Below are positions 1 through 11,833 of a DNA stretch of 64,000 nucleotides, one piece after another. The DNA is from Thelonectria olida (Eukaryota > Ascomycota > Sordariomycetes > Hypocreales > Nectriaceae). The DNA is taken from assembly GCA_020736575.1 (NCBI GenBank), contig JAGPYM010000042.1, forward strand, positions 62,001 through 126,000. The letters are read 5' to 3'. Under the pieces are notes generated by a model that had not been told where the DNA came from, ran no database searches, and saw only the letters and a program-made list of their open reading frames with translations. A program made the position numbers and the translations under genes. Position 1 is the first letter of the stretch, and the number at the start of each line of letters is the position of its first letter.

Positions 1-2139
1 CAACAAGCGCATCAAGTAGCGGTATGGACATCTCCCCATCGCCTCGCAAATGGCCCACTAGTATGCGACTTCGAGCCCTGATAAAGGCATATCGCGAAAA
101 TATCGCCTCAATTGGATATCCCCACGGATACTCCTCTTCACGCCGGGCTGCCTCCGGATTCAGGTACCGTTCTGCAGTAACAAGCACCACCCAGCTGCCA
201 GGTTCAATGTCTCGCACATGAGGGTCACGATTCGCCTGACCAGCACCCTCACCATCGCTTAGCGCCGCTCGATCGCCGCCTTTACGCGCCATGATGAAGG
301 ATTCTGCAGGGATGGGGCTCACGGAAAGACGGGTTGGTTTTGATGCGTAGGCCTCTAGTGTTGGCGGTCCTAGAGCGAAGCTCAGGAGGTAGTTGTCAGT
401 CTGTATGGAACGGATGTATGATAAAAAGCCAGTAGCGAAGCGCTCGGGATCGAGAAGCGCATCTCCCACGAAATGATATTCAGGTTGGAATTTTCGATTG
501 TCCGAGACATCCAGCTGACGGCGTACAAACATGTGCGTGACGGGGAAAGCGTGAGCGGGAATACTGGCTCTCCTCTGCTCGGAATTTGGAAGCCATGCCA
601 TTTCTCGCAATGGTGCCGAGAAGGCGCAAGTCAAGATAATCTTCCTATCCTGAAGCCAATTTGCCCGTACGTCGGCGGTGGTATCTTCGCGGTCCTTCTC
701 GCTTGCCACTGGCAACGATGAGCCAGATACCCTCAGAGACGATGCGCACATTTGCTCAAATAGGTGTGCACTAGCATTATCGGTTTCCCTTGTTGGTCGT
801 TGCAAGAAGCACAACTGTACTAGGTTTTCCGATCGAGAGAGAGCAGCAAAGAGAACGTTGGGATCGCCGCTGATGTTGTCAATGCAGAGGCTGAGCGCAG
901 ATGCATTTTTCAGCTCGTCAGACTCGATCGCCGTAGCAATACCTTCATAGCTAATGTTCTGGAACGCAACCCAATTGAGGACGGATTGTCCGGCATAGGC
1001 CAGGCTGAGCAGCTGGCCCAAGACCGTGGACGAGCCGAGGTTTTCTGAAGTCTCCTCGAGTCGCCGAAGCATCTGTCTCTGAATATCGGCCAATCCGGCG
1101 GACTTGTGGAAGGTTACCGACTTGACATCATTAGTATATTGCGTCTGGTGTATGAGGTTGCTGATGGCTTCTTGATATGCATGAGAATTCCGCTGGTCTT
1201 CATGTGGTGAGGCCGAAGTGCTGATGGATCTACTTGTGGAACTATCGTCTGCTCTGTGATGCGATGGCCAGAGGTCTTGCCTTGAGATCAGTATTGCGGA
1301 TAGTCAAACTGGAATAGATGAAACATACAATCCAATGCGCTGACATCGACAACACGAAACCTTTCCAGGTCTGTCAGTTCCGACCCGTAACCCGAGTACC
1401 AAAGCTCCTTCGTATATTGGCCGGCGCTGAGTGGTAGACGGGGCCGGTTCTCGGCGAGAACTACGTCAGGCTCTCGAGCGGGCGGTTCGCCCTCGATCGG
1501 ATCATAGTTGCCATACGGATCAGGCTGGACCTCGGCCATGTAGTGAATTGGGAAAGCGACGATACCATAGCCTATGTTGTCCATATCTGAGATGTCAAGC
1601 ACGACCATGCCATACTCGCGTCGGTCATCGCGGAATGCTGTCGCAAGGGGCTGTGCCTGGACATCATGTGGACGAGTGCAGTAGACGGGGTCGCTCATCA
1701 AGCCCAGCATCAGGCATGTCGAAATGAAGGGAAACTCGCGAATGTCGTGACTCCATGGCAGCTCCGCTCGGGGCTTAAGGAAGGGTGAGCGTTTTTTGAT
1801 CCTGAATGGAGGCTGGACAGCGTCGGGAACTTCTGGGCGTTGCAGAGGAATGCCGGCGTGGTCGCTGCTCCTGTACCAAGCCGCCGCAAGCGCCCGCTCA
1901 GTCTCGATGGCGACGCGGTTGGCGGGCTCTGATAGCACATGAACGAGGCGCAAGGCGTTGCCGAGGAGACGTTTCACGCGGTGTTCGGGGCCAACCTTCA
2001 TGTCGTCGCCCTGACGCAGTGCCACGGCGAGAGGCCGTTGCTCATCGTCTGGCCCGACATTGGCCACGATGTAGAACAGGAAGCTCCTAGGGCTCTTGGT
2101 GGATAGACGCCTGTACTCGAGTGGGTGACGCCGATTCAT
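1..2139 (-). CDS. Unknown protein, C-terminus beyond the left edge
   Basis: Two exons are inferred: 2139-1329 and 1275-1 (open at the edge). The 53-nt intron 1276-1328 starts with a perfect GTATGT donor on the minus strand, has a CTGAT branch-like site and joins in phase. The first exon gives about 270 residues beginning MNRRHPLEYRR and contains the stretch GMVVLDISDMDNIGYGIVAFP. The second stays open for about 425 codons to position 1 and includes a leucine-rich stretch (around minus-strand 960-780) that looks weakly like leucine-rich repeats. No signal peptide, membrane helix or catalytic motif was seen. I do not recognise the family. An alternative is that the two exons are separate genes, but the good donor and matching phase argue for one. 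Confidence 0.6.
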
Positions 2140-2901
2140 TGTGTGCCGGGAGAGTCGCCTTGGTCGGTAAGGGAGGGAAATGAGGATCTGCCAATGGAGA
2201 TGACGGCAGATGATGGAGTTGGGGTGAAATCAACAGATCTTTATGCAGCTATCACTGAGCATGGGCCGTACCTTAAGTGATACTCACATGCACATATAGA
2301 GAGAGACCTACCAATCGAGTGGCGTGAGCAGTCACCTGTTGGGATCTGCGCCCCAACGCAGCACCAACAATTGATTCAATGCTACCTACGTACCTACCTA
2401 TTTAGGAAGGTATCTACCCGAGAACTATAGGTAGGAGAGCATCCCATTCCTTCCCAAAGTAACGGGTACTTGCGTGACAACCCAAGTTTAGGCTGTGATC
2501 GCTGTCAAATCGGCCTCCATAAAGCTGGCCTCATGGCGAGGCTACCTTTATTAGAATGCAGGAGCAACAACGACATGAAATATTTATTACATTAATGGAC
2601 CTGCTTCTATATAGCGGAAGGTGCTTATAAAGATTAGAAAACTATGTCTATGTACTGGGTGCTATCTCCACACATTATTAAGAGTGCTGGTACGACTGCA
2701 TTTATTTATTGATGCTATCCTGCGGTTTATAAACAAGTATCTTCTCTCTACCATTTTTATGAGCCCTTTCTGACCCTTCGTATCTGTAGCTGGAAATCAA
2801 TTATCATACTGATCCCTTGGCCAGGAGATGGTAGATCCCGCTATGGGTCGCAAATGTACAAAAAAATAACTAACAAATTTTAATCCGAGTCTATAACCCG
2901 A
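2140..2901. other. Intergenic: promoter side of the unknown gene and 3' side of the asparaginase
   Basis: No convincing ORF. The right half is AT-rich. CCTACCTA-type repeats around 2383-2410, common in Sordariomycete upstream regions, lie about 250 nt upstream of the minus-strand gene's start codon. Confidence 0.5.
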
Positions 2902-3966
2902 TCAACACGCCCGAACGTTAAAGGCAAGTGAGACTTGTCCAGTAACCACACCCGCAGTATTCAATCGCTGCAAGTGATGGAAGTCTGACAGCTCCCGTCG
3001 CATTTCCGTTGAGCCGATCTCAAGTTGCTCCAGGATCTCCATCACCACGGCGTAAAGAATCTCAATGCTTCCGTCCTCAATCTTGACCGCAATGCCAATC
3101 CCCCGGTCTGCGCCCAGACGCTTCGTCTGCTCTGATGACCTAATACCAATTCCGTAGAAGCCATCCGCTCCGAGCTTGCCGATGAGATCGCCCTTGAATG
3201 TCTTCATAAGCCTGGTACAGAAGCGACCCTCTCCGCCGACCATCTCGGGGTATTGCGTCATTGCTCGAAAGATAAGGGCTTGATCCCGTGTTCGAGAATC
3301 TGCAGAGGCTCGATCGGCTTCGCAATCGTCCGCCGCTTTGGCAAATGCAGCATACATCTTGGCCATGTAACGTAATGGGACAGCAGGTGCTGGGAGATTG
3401 CAGCCGTCGACCCCCCATCTAACATCATCGGTGTTCAATCCACAGAGCTCCTCGAAAACGCGTTTGACCTTCATTTGCATAGGGTGATCTGAGAGGTGGT
3501 ACCCTACAATTTCGGCACCCAGTGCACGAGCTCCGCCCAACATGCCAGCGTGCTTTCCCGAACAATTGTTGCATATCGCAGTAGGGGAATAGTCCTTTTT
3601 GACCCAGTTGCGATTGACAGTCTCGCTCAGGGCCGGGTGGCCACCGCAGCGGAGGTCGGTCTCTTCGGCTTCGACTTTGCCTAGCATAGCCCGAGCGCGC
3701 TTAATATGTCTGTCCTCGGAACTGTGGGATGCGCACATGAGGGCTAGATCAGCCTCGTCAAACCCAAACTTCCCAAAGCCATCAGTCTCGAGAACGGCTA
3801 GTGCTTGTGCAGGCTTTGCGGCTGATCGGGCCAGAGTCATTCGGGAAGGGTTGCCAACTGCGAATAGCAGTTTTCCAGAGCCATCAACTACAGCCGCGTA
3901 AACGCCATGTTGATTCTCGACAATGCCGCCCCTGTCGGTGACGACATAGTCCTCAGTTCTCGTCAT
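2902..3966 (-). CDS. L-asparaginase II family protein
   Basis: An intronless 354-residue ORF matching the asparaginase II family (PF06089), which is distinct from the classical bacterial type I/II asparaginases and is predicted to hydrolyse L-asparagine to aspartate and ammonia. Family-typical blocks are the N-terminal VENQHGVYAAVVDGSGK, RSAAKPAQALAVLETDG near residues 47-63, CASHSSEDRH near 78-87, the cysteine-rich CNNCSGKHAGML near 132-143 and the GVDGCNLPAPAVPL region near 186-199. Length is normal for the family. No signal peptide is seen, so a cytosolic role in nitrogen scavenging is likely (inference). It has no obvious functional link to its neighbours. Confidence 0.9.
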   Translation of the reverse strand: MTRTEDYVVTDRGGIVENQHGVYAAVVDGSGKLLFAVGNPSRMTLARSAAKPAQALAVLETDGFGKFGFDEADLALMCASHSSEDRHIKRARAMLGKVEAEETDLRCGGHPALSETVNRNWVKKDYSPTAICNNCSGKHAGMLGGARALGAEIVGYHLSDHPMQMKVKRVFEELCGLNTDDVRWGVDGCNLPAPAVPLRYMAKMYAAFAKAADDCEADRASADSRTRDQALIFRAMTQYPEMVGGEGRFCTRLMKTFKGDLIGKLGADGFYGIGIRSSEQTKRLGADRGIGIAVKIEDGSIEILYAVVMEILEQLEIGSTEMRRELSDFHHLQRLNTAGVVTGQVSLAFNVRAC

Positions 3967-5520
3967 GGGTGGTTTTGCGGTGAGTGCTGGCTTCGATCTG
4001 TGTGAGTGCTAAGAAAGGGATCTCAAATAAAGGAGGGTGCAGGTTTGAATATTCCAGATGAAAATCCATTTTTGATCTTGATAAATATAGACTTCGAGAC
4101 TTCAGAAGAGCTTTTAGTCTGGTTGAAGAGACTTCCAGAAGCACAGAGAATATCCTCCGTAGTGATGCGTAAAGAGCAAAGCGCGCCCACTCAGCTTCTA
4201 GGCTTAATCGGTGGAAAATAGCCGAACTCCGTTTGCAATGTCCGCTAGACTAGTAGTTTACTAAGCCCTATTGGGTCATCTTTTGCGATACTGCTCCCTG
4301 ATTGTGTTCCACAACGAAAACCCCTTACACACCAATCAGAATTTGCGTAATAGCTGAGGGAGAGATGTACGCTATAATATACAGCGGATCTACCAAGGAT
4401 CGAAACAAGGCGAGAAAGGAGCGACTGTTGATATCACGAGTATCTCTTGAGCGCTGTAAGACTCCTGTAAAAGACTTTATAAAGTAGAACTAAGTACTAG
4501 ACTAATAAAGACATGGAGAGTAACAGTGACAAACGATTGTGCAGCGGGCTTGGCCTCTCTCAACTTCTTGGCGGAAAGAATCGTCACTGCTTCTGGCAGC
4601 CAAGGCTGCACTGCTTCACCATGTTCGGACATGCACCTGCTTAGCATTGTTCACAAGTGAACAATCACCCAGCCGATATTCTCCCTCTACTTTACCACGG
4701 CCTCTGCTAAGTTCACCTGATTTGGCTATTGCATTTCTCGAACCAGCCCTGAGTCGGAATGATCGGTCTGCCATTACTGTTCGGTTGCGATACCAACGAA
4801 ACCTTCAACAGTGAAGCCGGCACCACCGCCACTCCATGAACCACCTGGCTTGCAAGTGAGTATGTAAGATGCGCAACGAGTGCAGAGCGCGCCACCGTAG
4901 TAGTCTGCCGAATTCTACAACCGGACACGAGACTTGGGACCGCAGTGGCAGTATTCCCTCACAGCGGACTCGATAACACCATTAGAGGTTGGACAGTTGA
5001 GTGCAGGAATGGGCACGGAAGTTTGGTGGCCAAGGCAGTAAATTCTCCAATAAGAGTCTTCATGGCTGTATGGGTTCCCGACATTCTTAAACTTCTGAAG
5101 GCTTATTTAGAGCCTTGTGAAGTGCCTATGCCAGAAATTGAGAGAAATGAAGAAGACGAGAAGCTGGAGCTTCACCAGGTCAAATTGCAAAGCCATTGGG
5201 CCGACAAATGGCAAAGAACCAAATGACCAGAATCCGCTGGCGACAAAAGGTACCTTGACTCAGATCATAGTCAACTCTTGTATCAGCTGTCCGCTCTACC
5301 AAAGCCAAGTTGCTAGCACAATGGGAAAAAATCACCGTCCAGATCACAGCCAACATGCGCGAGAACGTGGCTAATAATGGTAGCATTCAATCTTATAACA
5401 CGAATAACACAGCATACAAACCAGCCACAACCGCTTCCGGGTGCTGGTGAGCATGGTGGTATTGATTTCCCGACAAGTATTACTACTTGCACGATAGATC
5501 CCTTACTCTCTGTATCCTTC
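3967..5520. other. Intergenic, no gene recognised
   Basis: About 1.55 kb. Several short overlapping ORFs below 95 codons occur on both strands without codon bias or recognisable similarity. It should hold the asparaginase promoter on its left and the 3' end of the monooxygenase on its right. Confidence 0.5.
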
Positions 5521-6872
5521 TCATTCTGTCGAAGAATGAACAAGCTTTATAGAAAGCCTGGCCTAGTCGTTGTCAGAATTAATCCTATTACGTTTAATGC
5601 TGTACGACTTACATCCTTAGCAGTGTCGTAGTCGAACATCCACTTCACAAAAGGCGGAGTGTTGAATGGTGCGTTGCCGTCGCCATCACCCATGGGCATG
5701 TTGCTTTCCTCCTCCGTCAATTCAGATCCCGGTGATTTGCCAGAATTGTACAGCTGGTAGTTCCACGTCGAGCCATTCTGTAGCCTCGTTACTCTGGGAA
5801 TGCGAAGACTCTCCCACATCTCGACAATGTGTGCCATATCTTGCCCGCTCTCCAGCAGCAGCAAAGATAGTGCATCGATATCCTCGACAATCGAGCTGAA
5901 TCCCTCGGCCAAGTTGGGCAACATGGCGTGGGCTGAGTCTCCCAGCAGTACCAGTCTCCGCGCAGGACTCGACCACGTATCCAGGGGTTCAAGTCTAGCC
6001 AGCCGCCAGCGTGAGCATGATTGTACCATGTTCGCCATGGCGGCGACTGTGGGGTGGTACGATGCAAAGAAGTCTCTGATCACCTGGTTATCGCTGGTCG
6101 AATCATACAGCTTTTGTTCGCTAGACTCGCTGTCTGCCGGGCCATGTTGGATTGAAAACATCAAATTGAAGAGGCCGCGAAGATGATTGTATTTGCCAAT
6201 GGCATATCCCCCTTGACCTGCCCACATGATGCCGTTCTCTGAGTCTGGTTGACTGCATATAGCCTTGGTCATCTCGTTGTTGGCGAGCATGTCGATAGGC
6301 AGTTCGGTTGGGTAGTGTGTAGACGGCGCTCGAATCACGGCGAGGCGGGCCGGATCGACATGCGCAAGTATCTGAGGGCGCAAACGTGAGGATATGCCAT
6401 CGGCTGCCAGAAGTAAATCTGCGGTGATCTTGGTGCCATCTTTGCAAGTCGCGTAGGCATGATAGTTGTCCTCGTCAACATCAACAATCTCGTTCCCAAA
6501 GTGCACCCTCGCTCCGGCCTTGCAGGCCTCATCGTACAGCACAGTCTGTAATGCTTGACGGTCAGTAGACCACTCGGGATAAATCGAGTAGACTGAGGGG
6601 TCGAGTCGATGCAAGAGCTCATTCGTGTTTCCATTGCGCGTCTCGTGCTCTTTGATGGGGGCTGTCACGGCCTCAAAGGCCTCGCGCATCTCCCAACGGT
6701 AGAAACACCGTACGCCATTGGATCGCACAAATATGGCGCCACTAGCTGTTGAGAGTGATTTTGACCTCTCGTACAGCTCGACCGCGTGTCCGTCGCGGGC
6801 CAGCCGGCATGCTGCAGCCAGACCCCCCAAGCCCCCGCCTGCGATCAGAATTCGTTGTTTCCTCATATCCAT
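5521..6872 (-). CDS. FAD-dependent monooxygenase (salicylate hydroxylase-like)
   Basis: Two exons: 6872-5613 and 5562-5521, giving 433 residues. The 50-nt intron has a GTAAGT donor and CTGAC branch site; splicing replaces an intron-encoded tail with the ending ARLSIKLVHSSTE. The N-terminal GGGLGG dinucleotide-binding motif is at residues 12-17 after a beta strand. A DG-type motif (LLAADGISSRLRP) and the flavin GD motif (LVLLGDSAHAMLP) follow in the order of class A flavoprotein hydroxylases. These enzymes use NAD(P)H and oxygen to hydroxylate aromatic or polyketide-like substrates; the substrate here is unknown. The upstream codon TTG extends the open frame, but the first ATG is at 6872. It has no biosynthetic-cluster partner, so a catabolic role is as likely as a secondary-metabolic one. 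Confidence 0.88.
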
Positions 6873-6948
6873 GATCAATTGGGCTCTATCGTAGGGTTAG
6901 AAACGAGGGATAAGCGTAAGCAACCCCCGCGGACCCAGAGTGATGCCA

Positions 6949-6956
6949 CTTATATA
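6949..6956 (-). promoter_or_regulatory. TATA box of the FAD monooxygenase
   Basis: TATATAAG on the minus strand, about 77 nt upstream of the ATG, inside the near-palindrome ccacttatatagtgg. Confidence 0.5.
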
Positions 6957-7703
6957 GTGGCTTTTGGGACCGACGCTTACGTTGCTAAGAAAGTGCGGCC
7001 AGCCACGTCACGCAGAACCAAAGTAAGCAGTAGCTGTTTAGTGACGTAACATCGAAGGGCTACAAGCAGCATCCCTGAGTCTCGACCGGTACCATTAACC
7101 TTCCTATGAATGTTTTCCCCCAATAAGACTGTTAGACAAGAACTCCACCCGGAGAATACCGCGCGGTGAACTCCTACTACTGTGCCTGCTCATTGATGAC
7201 CGAGCAAGATACTTAGCGTGACGTCGTGCTTATTTGCGTTGCTGGCAAATACTTCTGCAGGTGCTGGTTGATCATGGTTCTCCCAAATCGCCTGATACGT
7301 AACCGCGTCGGTGGATGAGAGGACAGCGGCGTGATCTTTGATCGCAGAGTCATATCCTTTAGTGAGCTGAGAACGGCTTGGAGCTGCCGAGAAGATGCCC
7401 AGAACGGTGCAGGCGGAGTCCATCTCTTGCTATGTGAGTCCAAGGCGCCTCTCAGACGCTTTGGCAAGGCCAGAGTCAATATAAAATTATAATCTTAAAT
7501 AACGTATTTAAAAGGGAAATATGATGCACGTCCGACCATTTGAATGATATCTGGCGTATTAGTCCTCATCGACACGGAAACTAATCATATGAAGAAGCAC
7601 CTTAAACATCAAGACTAATCCCATTCTTCGCTCAACTAACATTCAATCATGCTAGCAAAGTTGAATATGCCTAAGCCTATGAATGGTCGTCTGAGCCTGC
7701 GCC
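6957..7703. other. Intergenic between monooxygenase and GH93
   Basis: Contains upstream sequence of the monooxygenase and 3' sequence of the GH93 gene. Two overlapping minus-strand ORFs (about 7190-7479) of 77 and 88 codons have no recognisable features. The stretch 7480-7530 is AT-rich. Confidence 0.45.
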
Positions 7704-8900
7704 TTAGGATTGCGGATAGTTTGGAATATCCACGACTCCATTGGCAACAAAATTATAACACGAACCGGAGCAGCCAATGTTTCCGCCATTAGTAATGAGC
7801 AACTTCTGCTTTCCTTGAGCGGCACTGCCTGCGGGAGAGTTGATAATGCGAAGTTCCCGTGAATAGGCTGACCACTGTCCAACATTCAATGGTTTCCAAC
7901 CATTAGGATCAACGGCATCAGTGTTGACAAAAATCTCTTCGCGGCTGTTGCCATTGGCGATGAAAATTCCCTTGCCCGTCTTGCCTGGTTCTGGGGTCCA
8001 AATGACAAAGGGGCTTCCATTCGGGTTCAGTTGGCCATCGTTCGCGATAATTGGCTGTAGACTAGCAGAGCCAAAGGTAAGAGGAGAATCCGAGACTTTG
8101 TAGTAGACAGGACAGCCGCCAGCAATTGGACCACCGCAATATTCAAATGTCATGACATACTTCTTAGAGACAGGGCTGTAAGCGACCGTCGCCATGCCGG
8201 GACGCACCGATGCATCCGGTTGTGCGACATCGTCTAACTCCTGGCTCCAGTTGCGTAAATCCTTTGTTGTCTTATGGGAGAGCTTCTGGTTATGCTTGGG
8301 GTCAACCTGGGTGGAATAGTGACAGACCAGTTGCCCGTTGTAGATGTGCAGAAAGGGCTCCCAGACAGCTTTCTGCCCCCGATCAATGACTTCGCGTCCT
8401 GGGCCATAGACAATATGACTGACAAACTTCCAATCTCGACCTTTGTTGGTGCTGGCGTAAAGATCGATGTAAGCGTGCTGCAGGTCGCGAGGAGTCGAGA
8501 CTCCAGCAAGTAAAATCGTTCCCGCGGGATAACCGCCGAAAGCCTGTGGAAGGACATAGAGAAAGGGTTGATACCAGTTTCCCCATCCATTGACCTGGTC
8601 GTCGACTCTGGAGAAAGACTGGAACGACGCACCGCCATCAGTTGACTTGTAGATGGGAAAGTAGGTCAGAGTGGAATCTGGATCGTAGTCTTCCCAGGAA
8701 AGGAGAATGGATTTGTCCGCGAGCTGCGCAGTCCGACCATAAAGAGTGCGCCAGCTTGTGGCATTCTTCTTTGGGTAGAAGATGGGGTTGTCGTTGAAGT
8801 TGGTCCACGGCTTCGGCTGGACGTCCCTCGGCTTGGCTGGAGATGCCAAGGCAGTGACAGCCAAGGCGGCAACGGTCAAAGCCCGAATCATGATATACAT
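7704..8900 (-). CDS. Secreted GH93 exo-alpha-1,5-L-arabinanase-like
   Basis: An intronless 398-residue protein from ATG 8900 (or 395 from ATG 8891). The open frame runs further upstream, but only from a TTG codon. A signal peptide is clear: MIRALTVAALAVTALASPA. The mature part shows the sialidase-like six-bladed propeller pattern, with Asp-box-like motifs (STDGGASFQSF; STNKGRDWKF), and the blocks WEPFLHIYNGQLVCHYS and FEYCGGP, which fit glycoside hydrolase family 93. Characterised GH93 enzymes release arabinobiose from the non-reducing end of linear alpha-1,5-arabinan. It is secreted and probably acts on pectin side chains. The Zn-cluster gene upstream and the galactosidase-like gene beyond it suggest a substrate-specific locus. 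Some database entries of this type are annotated only as BNR/Asp-box proteins. Confidence 0.88.
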   Translation of the reverse strand: MYIMIRALTVAALAVTALASPAKPRDVQPKPWTNFNDNPIFYPKKNATSWRTLYGRTAQLADKSILLSWEDYDPDSTLTYFPIYKSTDGGASFQSFSRVDDQVNGWGNWYQPFLYVLPQAFGGYPAGTILLAGVSTPRDLQHAYIDLYASTNKGRDWKFVSHIVYGPGREVIDRGQKAVWEPFLHIYNGQLVCHYSTQVDPKHNQKLSHKTTKDLRNWSQELDDVAQPDASVRPGMATVAYSPVSKKYVMTFEYCGGPIAGGCPVYYKVSDSPLTFGSASLQPIIANDGQLNPNGSPFVIWTPEPGKTGKGIFIANGNSREEIFVNTDAVDPNGWKPLNVGQWSAYSRELRIINSPAGSAAQGKQKLLITNGGNIGCSGSCYNFVANGVVDIPNYPQS

Positions 8901-9024
8901 GGTAACAAAGAGGAACAGATGCCGACGATCGACACGGCTGAAGTTCAAGATATGGTTCAAGAAGTCAATGCAATTGAGTCTGAGTGAGGAGGATGCGATT
9001 CAAGACCAAGCGAGGCAACTACCT

Positions 9025-9032
9025 CTTTTATA
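9025..9032 (-). promoter_or_regulatory. TATA box of GH93 gene
   Basis: TATAAAAG on the minus strand, about 125 nt upstream of ATG 8900. Confidence 0.55.
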
Positions 9033-9598
9033 CTCGGACATGTAGCATGCATGTCTTTCCCATGCGAGGCCATGCACGGCAAGTAGAACTAAGCATATGG
9101 AGACGCGGATATTGCCTGTTTCCCCATGGGCTTTACCCCAGACCTTGCGTAGACATGGGAACGACAAGACCCACGGCAGATCCAGGCGCTACGGAGTAAT
9201 AACCAATCATTCAGTATCCATCTCCGGCTGTTTATGTTGTTAGAGCTTCCTCGAGTCTTGGTAATAGTTTGAACTGCGTCGTCTTTGTTGAGCACCGACG
9301 AGATGCGCTCCTATGAAGAGCCTTGACCATGAATAGTTTGCGGGGGCCTTTGCCTTTATCGAACATTTACCCCAACTTCATCCTCACCAGCTCAGGCGAT
9401 GCTGGCCAGACGATGACGTGGGCGTTCTCGTGTCGTTTCTGGGGCATCGGAATTGGAGCCAATCATAGTGAGCAGTTTCCGATCCTTGCTCTCGCCGCAA
9501 CGAACTGATTGAGGGTCTAGATCCGGCAGTGTTGACAAGCATGTTATGAAAACTGGCGAAGGCACGATGCATGGTAGTCTACTGGTTATTATACAATG
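9033..9598. other. Intergenic upstream of GH93
   Basis: Lies between the 3' end of the regulator and the GH93 core promoter, both on the minus strand. Short ORFs of 60-85 codons only; nothing recognisable. Confidence 0.45.
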
Positions 9599-11378
9599 TT
9601 AGACGCCCTCAAGTATACCGTCATGAATTGCAAAAGAAGTATATCTTCCCTGCTCAGTAAGGACTTGAGCACGTGTCGAAAAGCTAGCCATGTCAAGATC
9701 CCTGCCTAGCATCACTGGCTCAACATCTTTCTCCTCCAACGGTAGTGAATACTCGATCAGAAATCGTATCATCCAGCCATCAAGCTTGTGTGTCCTATAG
9801 TCGATGGAGAGCAGGCAGAAGTTTTGAAAGGTGACGAGTCTTTGCACCTGCAACTTGTCAGCTTCGGTTATCCTCCATGACGGGGGGGGAGTAGTTCACC
9901 ACCAACCATGGGTGCCGTGTTGGGCCAGTACCGCCGTAAATCGAGAATAGCAGCAAAATTTGCTTTCAGGGCGTCACGAGCGACCTGAAGATCGTCTTCT
10001 TTGCCAAACAATAGTGTGTGAAGCAGCACCGACGATGAGACAACTGCCATGTGTCCGACGGTCGGGTAAACGATTTCGCAACCCTTTTCTTGGCGGGCGC
10101 GTTTGACAAGAGTACTATATGACAATGCATGAAAGTTGCACTTGCTGCGGTAAGTGGTTGCCAGAAGAGGCGATGATGACAAGGGCGGAGGCTCAAGGAA
10201 TCGAAAGTAGAGTAACGTGGCATAGTGGTGATATCCGAGATGGAGGGCGATAAAGGCTCCGCCGGTGCCTCTTTGAATTTGTCGTTTGAAGTTTTCTTCA
10301 TTCATTTTGACATTAGTAGGCAGCATGCGTTCCCAGTTGTCCAACTGACTCGATAAGCAGGCGACACTGGCTTCCAGCTCGTGAGCAGGAATATTGCCAT
10401 AGACACTGCGACGGTTAAGATCTTGTATGGGGCCAAAGAGCTGGACGAGTGAAATCATGTGCGCCCAGATGCCTGGCTGCCAAGGGACATTGAGCCTCGT
10501 CTCTTCCATGCTCAACGCCTCGAACATGACTTCGTCCATGGGCAGGTCAACGGCGAGTTCAGTGTCTGGGATCTGGCGTGGTAAGCCGAGACTTGATGAT
10601 GACCAGCGGTCAGCCATGAAGAGCGTCCACCAAGTTCGTCTTTTAATCTCGACATCAATCAGGCTGGCACCCGAAGCAACGGGGCCAGCGTCCATGATTT
10701 GTAGTAAGCTAATGGCAATGCCTGGGTACACGATAGTCAGCAACAACATTTGACAACTTGTATATGAAGTTACCAGACGAGCCATTCGTCAGCGACTAGA
10801 ATGTCTAACATACGGAAAAACAGAGCTTCCGAGGACGATTTCAAATGAGCCGCATAGAGGTTGGCGATGAGAATACACGTCTGGGCGTTCTCTACGCACA
10901 CATTCTCCAAGTCGGCCAACAGCAGTTGCTTGGACTCGTCCATCCATGAATCCTCGAGCGAACGGATGTCTTCGTCGTTGTCAAACCTGGCACCCAGGCT
11001 GCATATGGCTAGCAGCAAGGCCTGGTTGACGGAGCCATCTTGCACTTGTGTCCGCAACTTGGTGGGATGGAACAAACTGTGCGGCCGGTTGTGAAGTTTC
11101 TCCAGATAATAGTCGACGAGGCGCACCGCGACCTGGGTGGACACGAACGAGGAGTGACGACTCGGTGAATCATCTGTTTCTGAAGTAGTTACTTTGGGCT
11201 GAGTGGGCGCCGTCTTTGGTAGTAGCAAATACGGCGAAGGCGGGACATTGGCGAGGGAACTGGCACATGCCAAGTTTCTCCTCTGACAGGGCTCACATGC
11301 TTCTCCAACTCGGTGGCCATCGCGGATGCATTTCCGCTTGCTGTCTCGGCATTGGCGACAAGCCTTGGGGTGTCTCAT
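9599..11378 (-). CDS. Zn(II)2Cys6 transcription factor with Fungal_trans domain
   Basis: Three exons: 11378-10814, 10721-9907, 9847-9599, giving 542 residues. The first intron (92 nt) has a GTATGT donor and CTGAC sites; the second (59 nt) starts GTTGGT and is less certain by a few bases. The N-terminal Zn cluster has cysteines at 7, 10, 17, 28, 31 and 38 (C-X2-C-X6-C-X10-C-X2-C-X6-C). The middle region matches the fungal-specific transcription factor domain (PF04082), notably EIKRRTWWTLFMADRWSSSS followed by LGLPRQIPD. The gene sits between GH93, on the same strand, and the divergent GH35-like gene, 455 bp away head to head. That suggests a pathway-specific regulator, in nucleus, of arabinan/galactan use. 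Its target is inferred from position only. Confidence 0.9.
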
Positions 11379-11833
11379 CTCGTCTCAACCAACGGAGCAT
11401 GATTTCATGCAGCACTTGAACACGTCGATAGATCCGATCACGGTTTCAGTAAGTCAGAAGTTCGTTTCCTGTCTGCAGCGGGAATGGCTACTCTTAACTG
11501 GCCGTTACGCCGGACTCTCCAACTGCCTCGATACGAGACGACCCCGCCCCAACGGCCCCCTCACAATGACCCCAGACGTGTTTAGCCGACGGAAAAGTAG
11601 CCAATCGCACATCTCCAAAGCCGGTGCGGCCATTGAGAGCCGGATCCCGTCATCGGTACGGGGGTACAACATCAGTTGAACTTCCACGGCACAGTTAAGG
11701 AGAGGCTCCAGAGCGTGACAGTATGTCTATTTATTTTTCCTTGAAGGGTTGGGTTGAGACTTAGGTCCTTGCAGCTTGATATTCCTTTATTACTTTTACC
11801 AGAACCCCATCACTATCTTACCTACTTAGTGCA
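11379..11833. promoter_or_regulatory. Shared divergent promoter of regulator and GH35-like gene
   Basis: A 455-bp head-to-head intergenic region. It contains several CGG/CCG triplets, the half-sites usually bound by Zn(II)2Cys6 proteins (for example around 11515-11560 and 11590-11625), but I did not find a convincing spaced pair. Autoregulation plus control of the neighbour is a reasonable hypothesis. Confidence 0.4.

Noticed and set aside
5521..6872. Secondary-metabolite cluster around the FAD monooxygenase
   Set aside because: No polyketide synthase, peptide synthetase, terpene cyclase or similar core gene occurs in the window.
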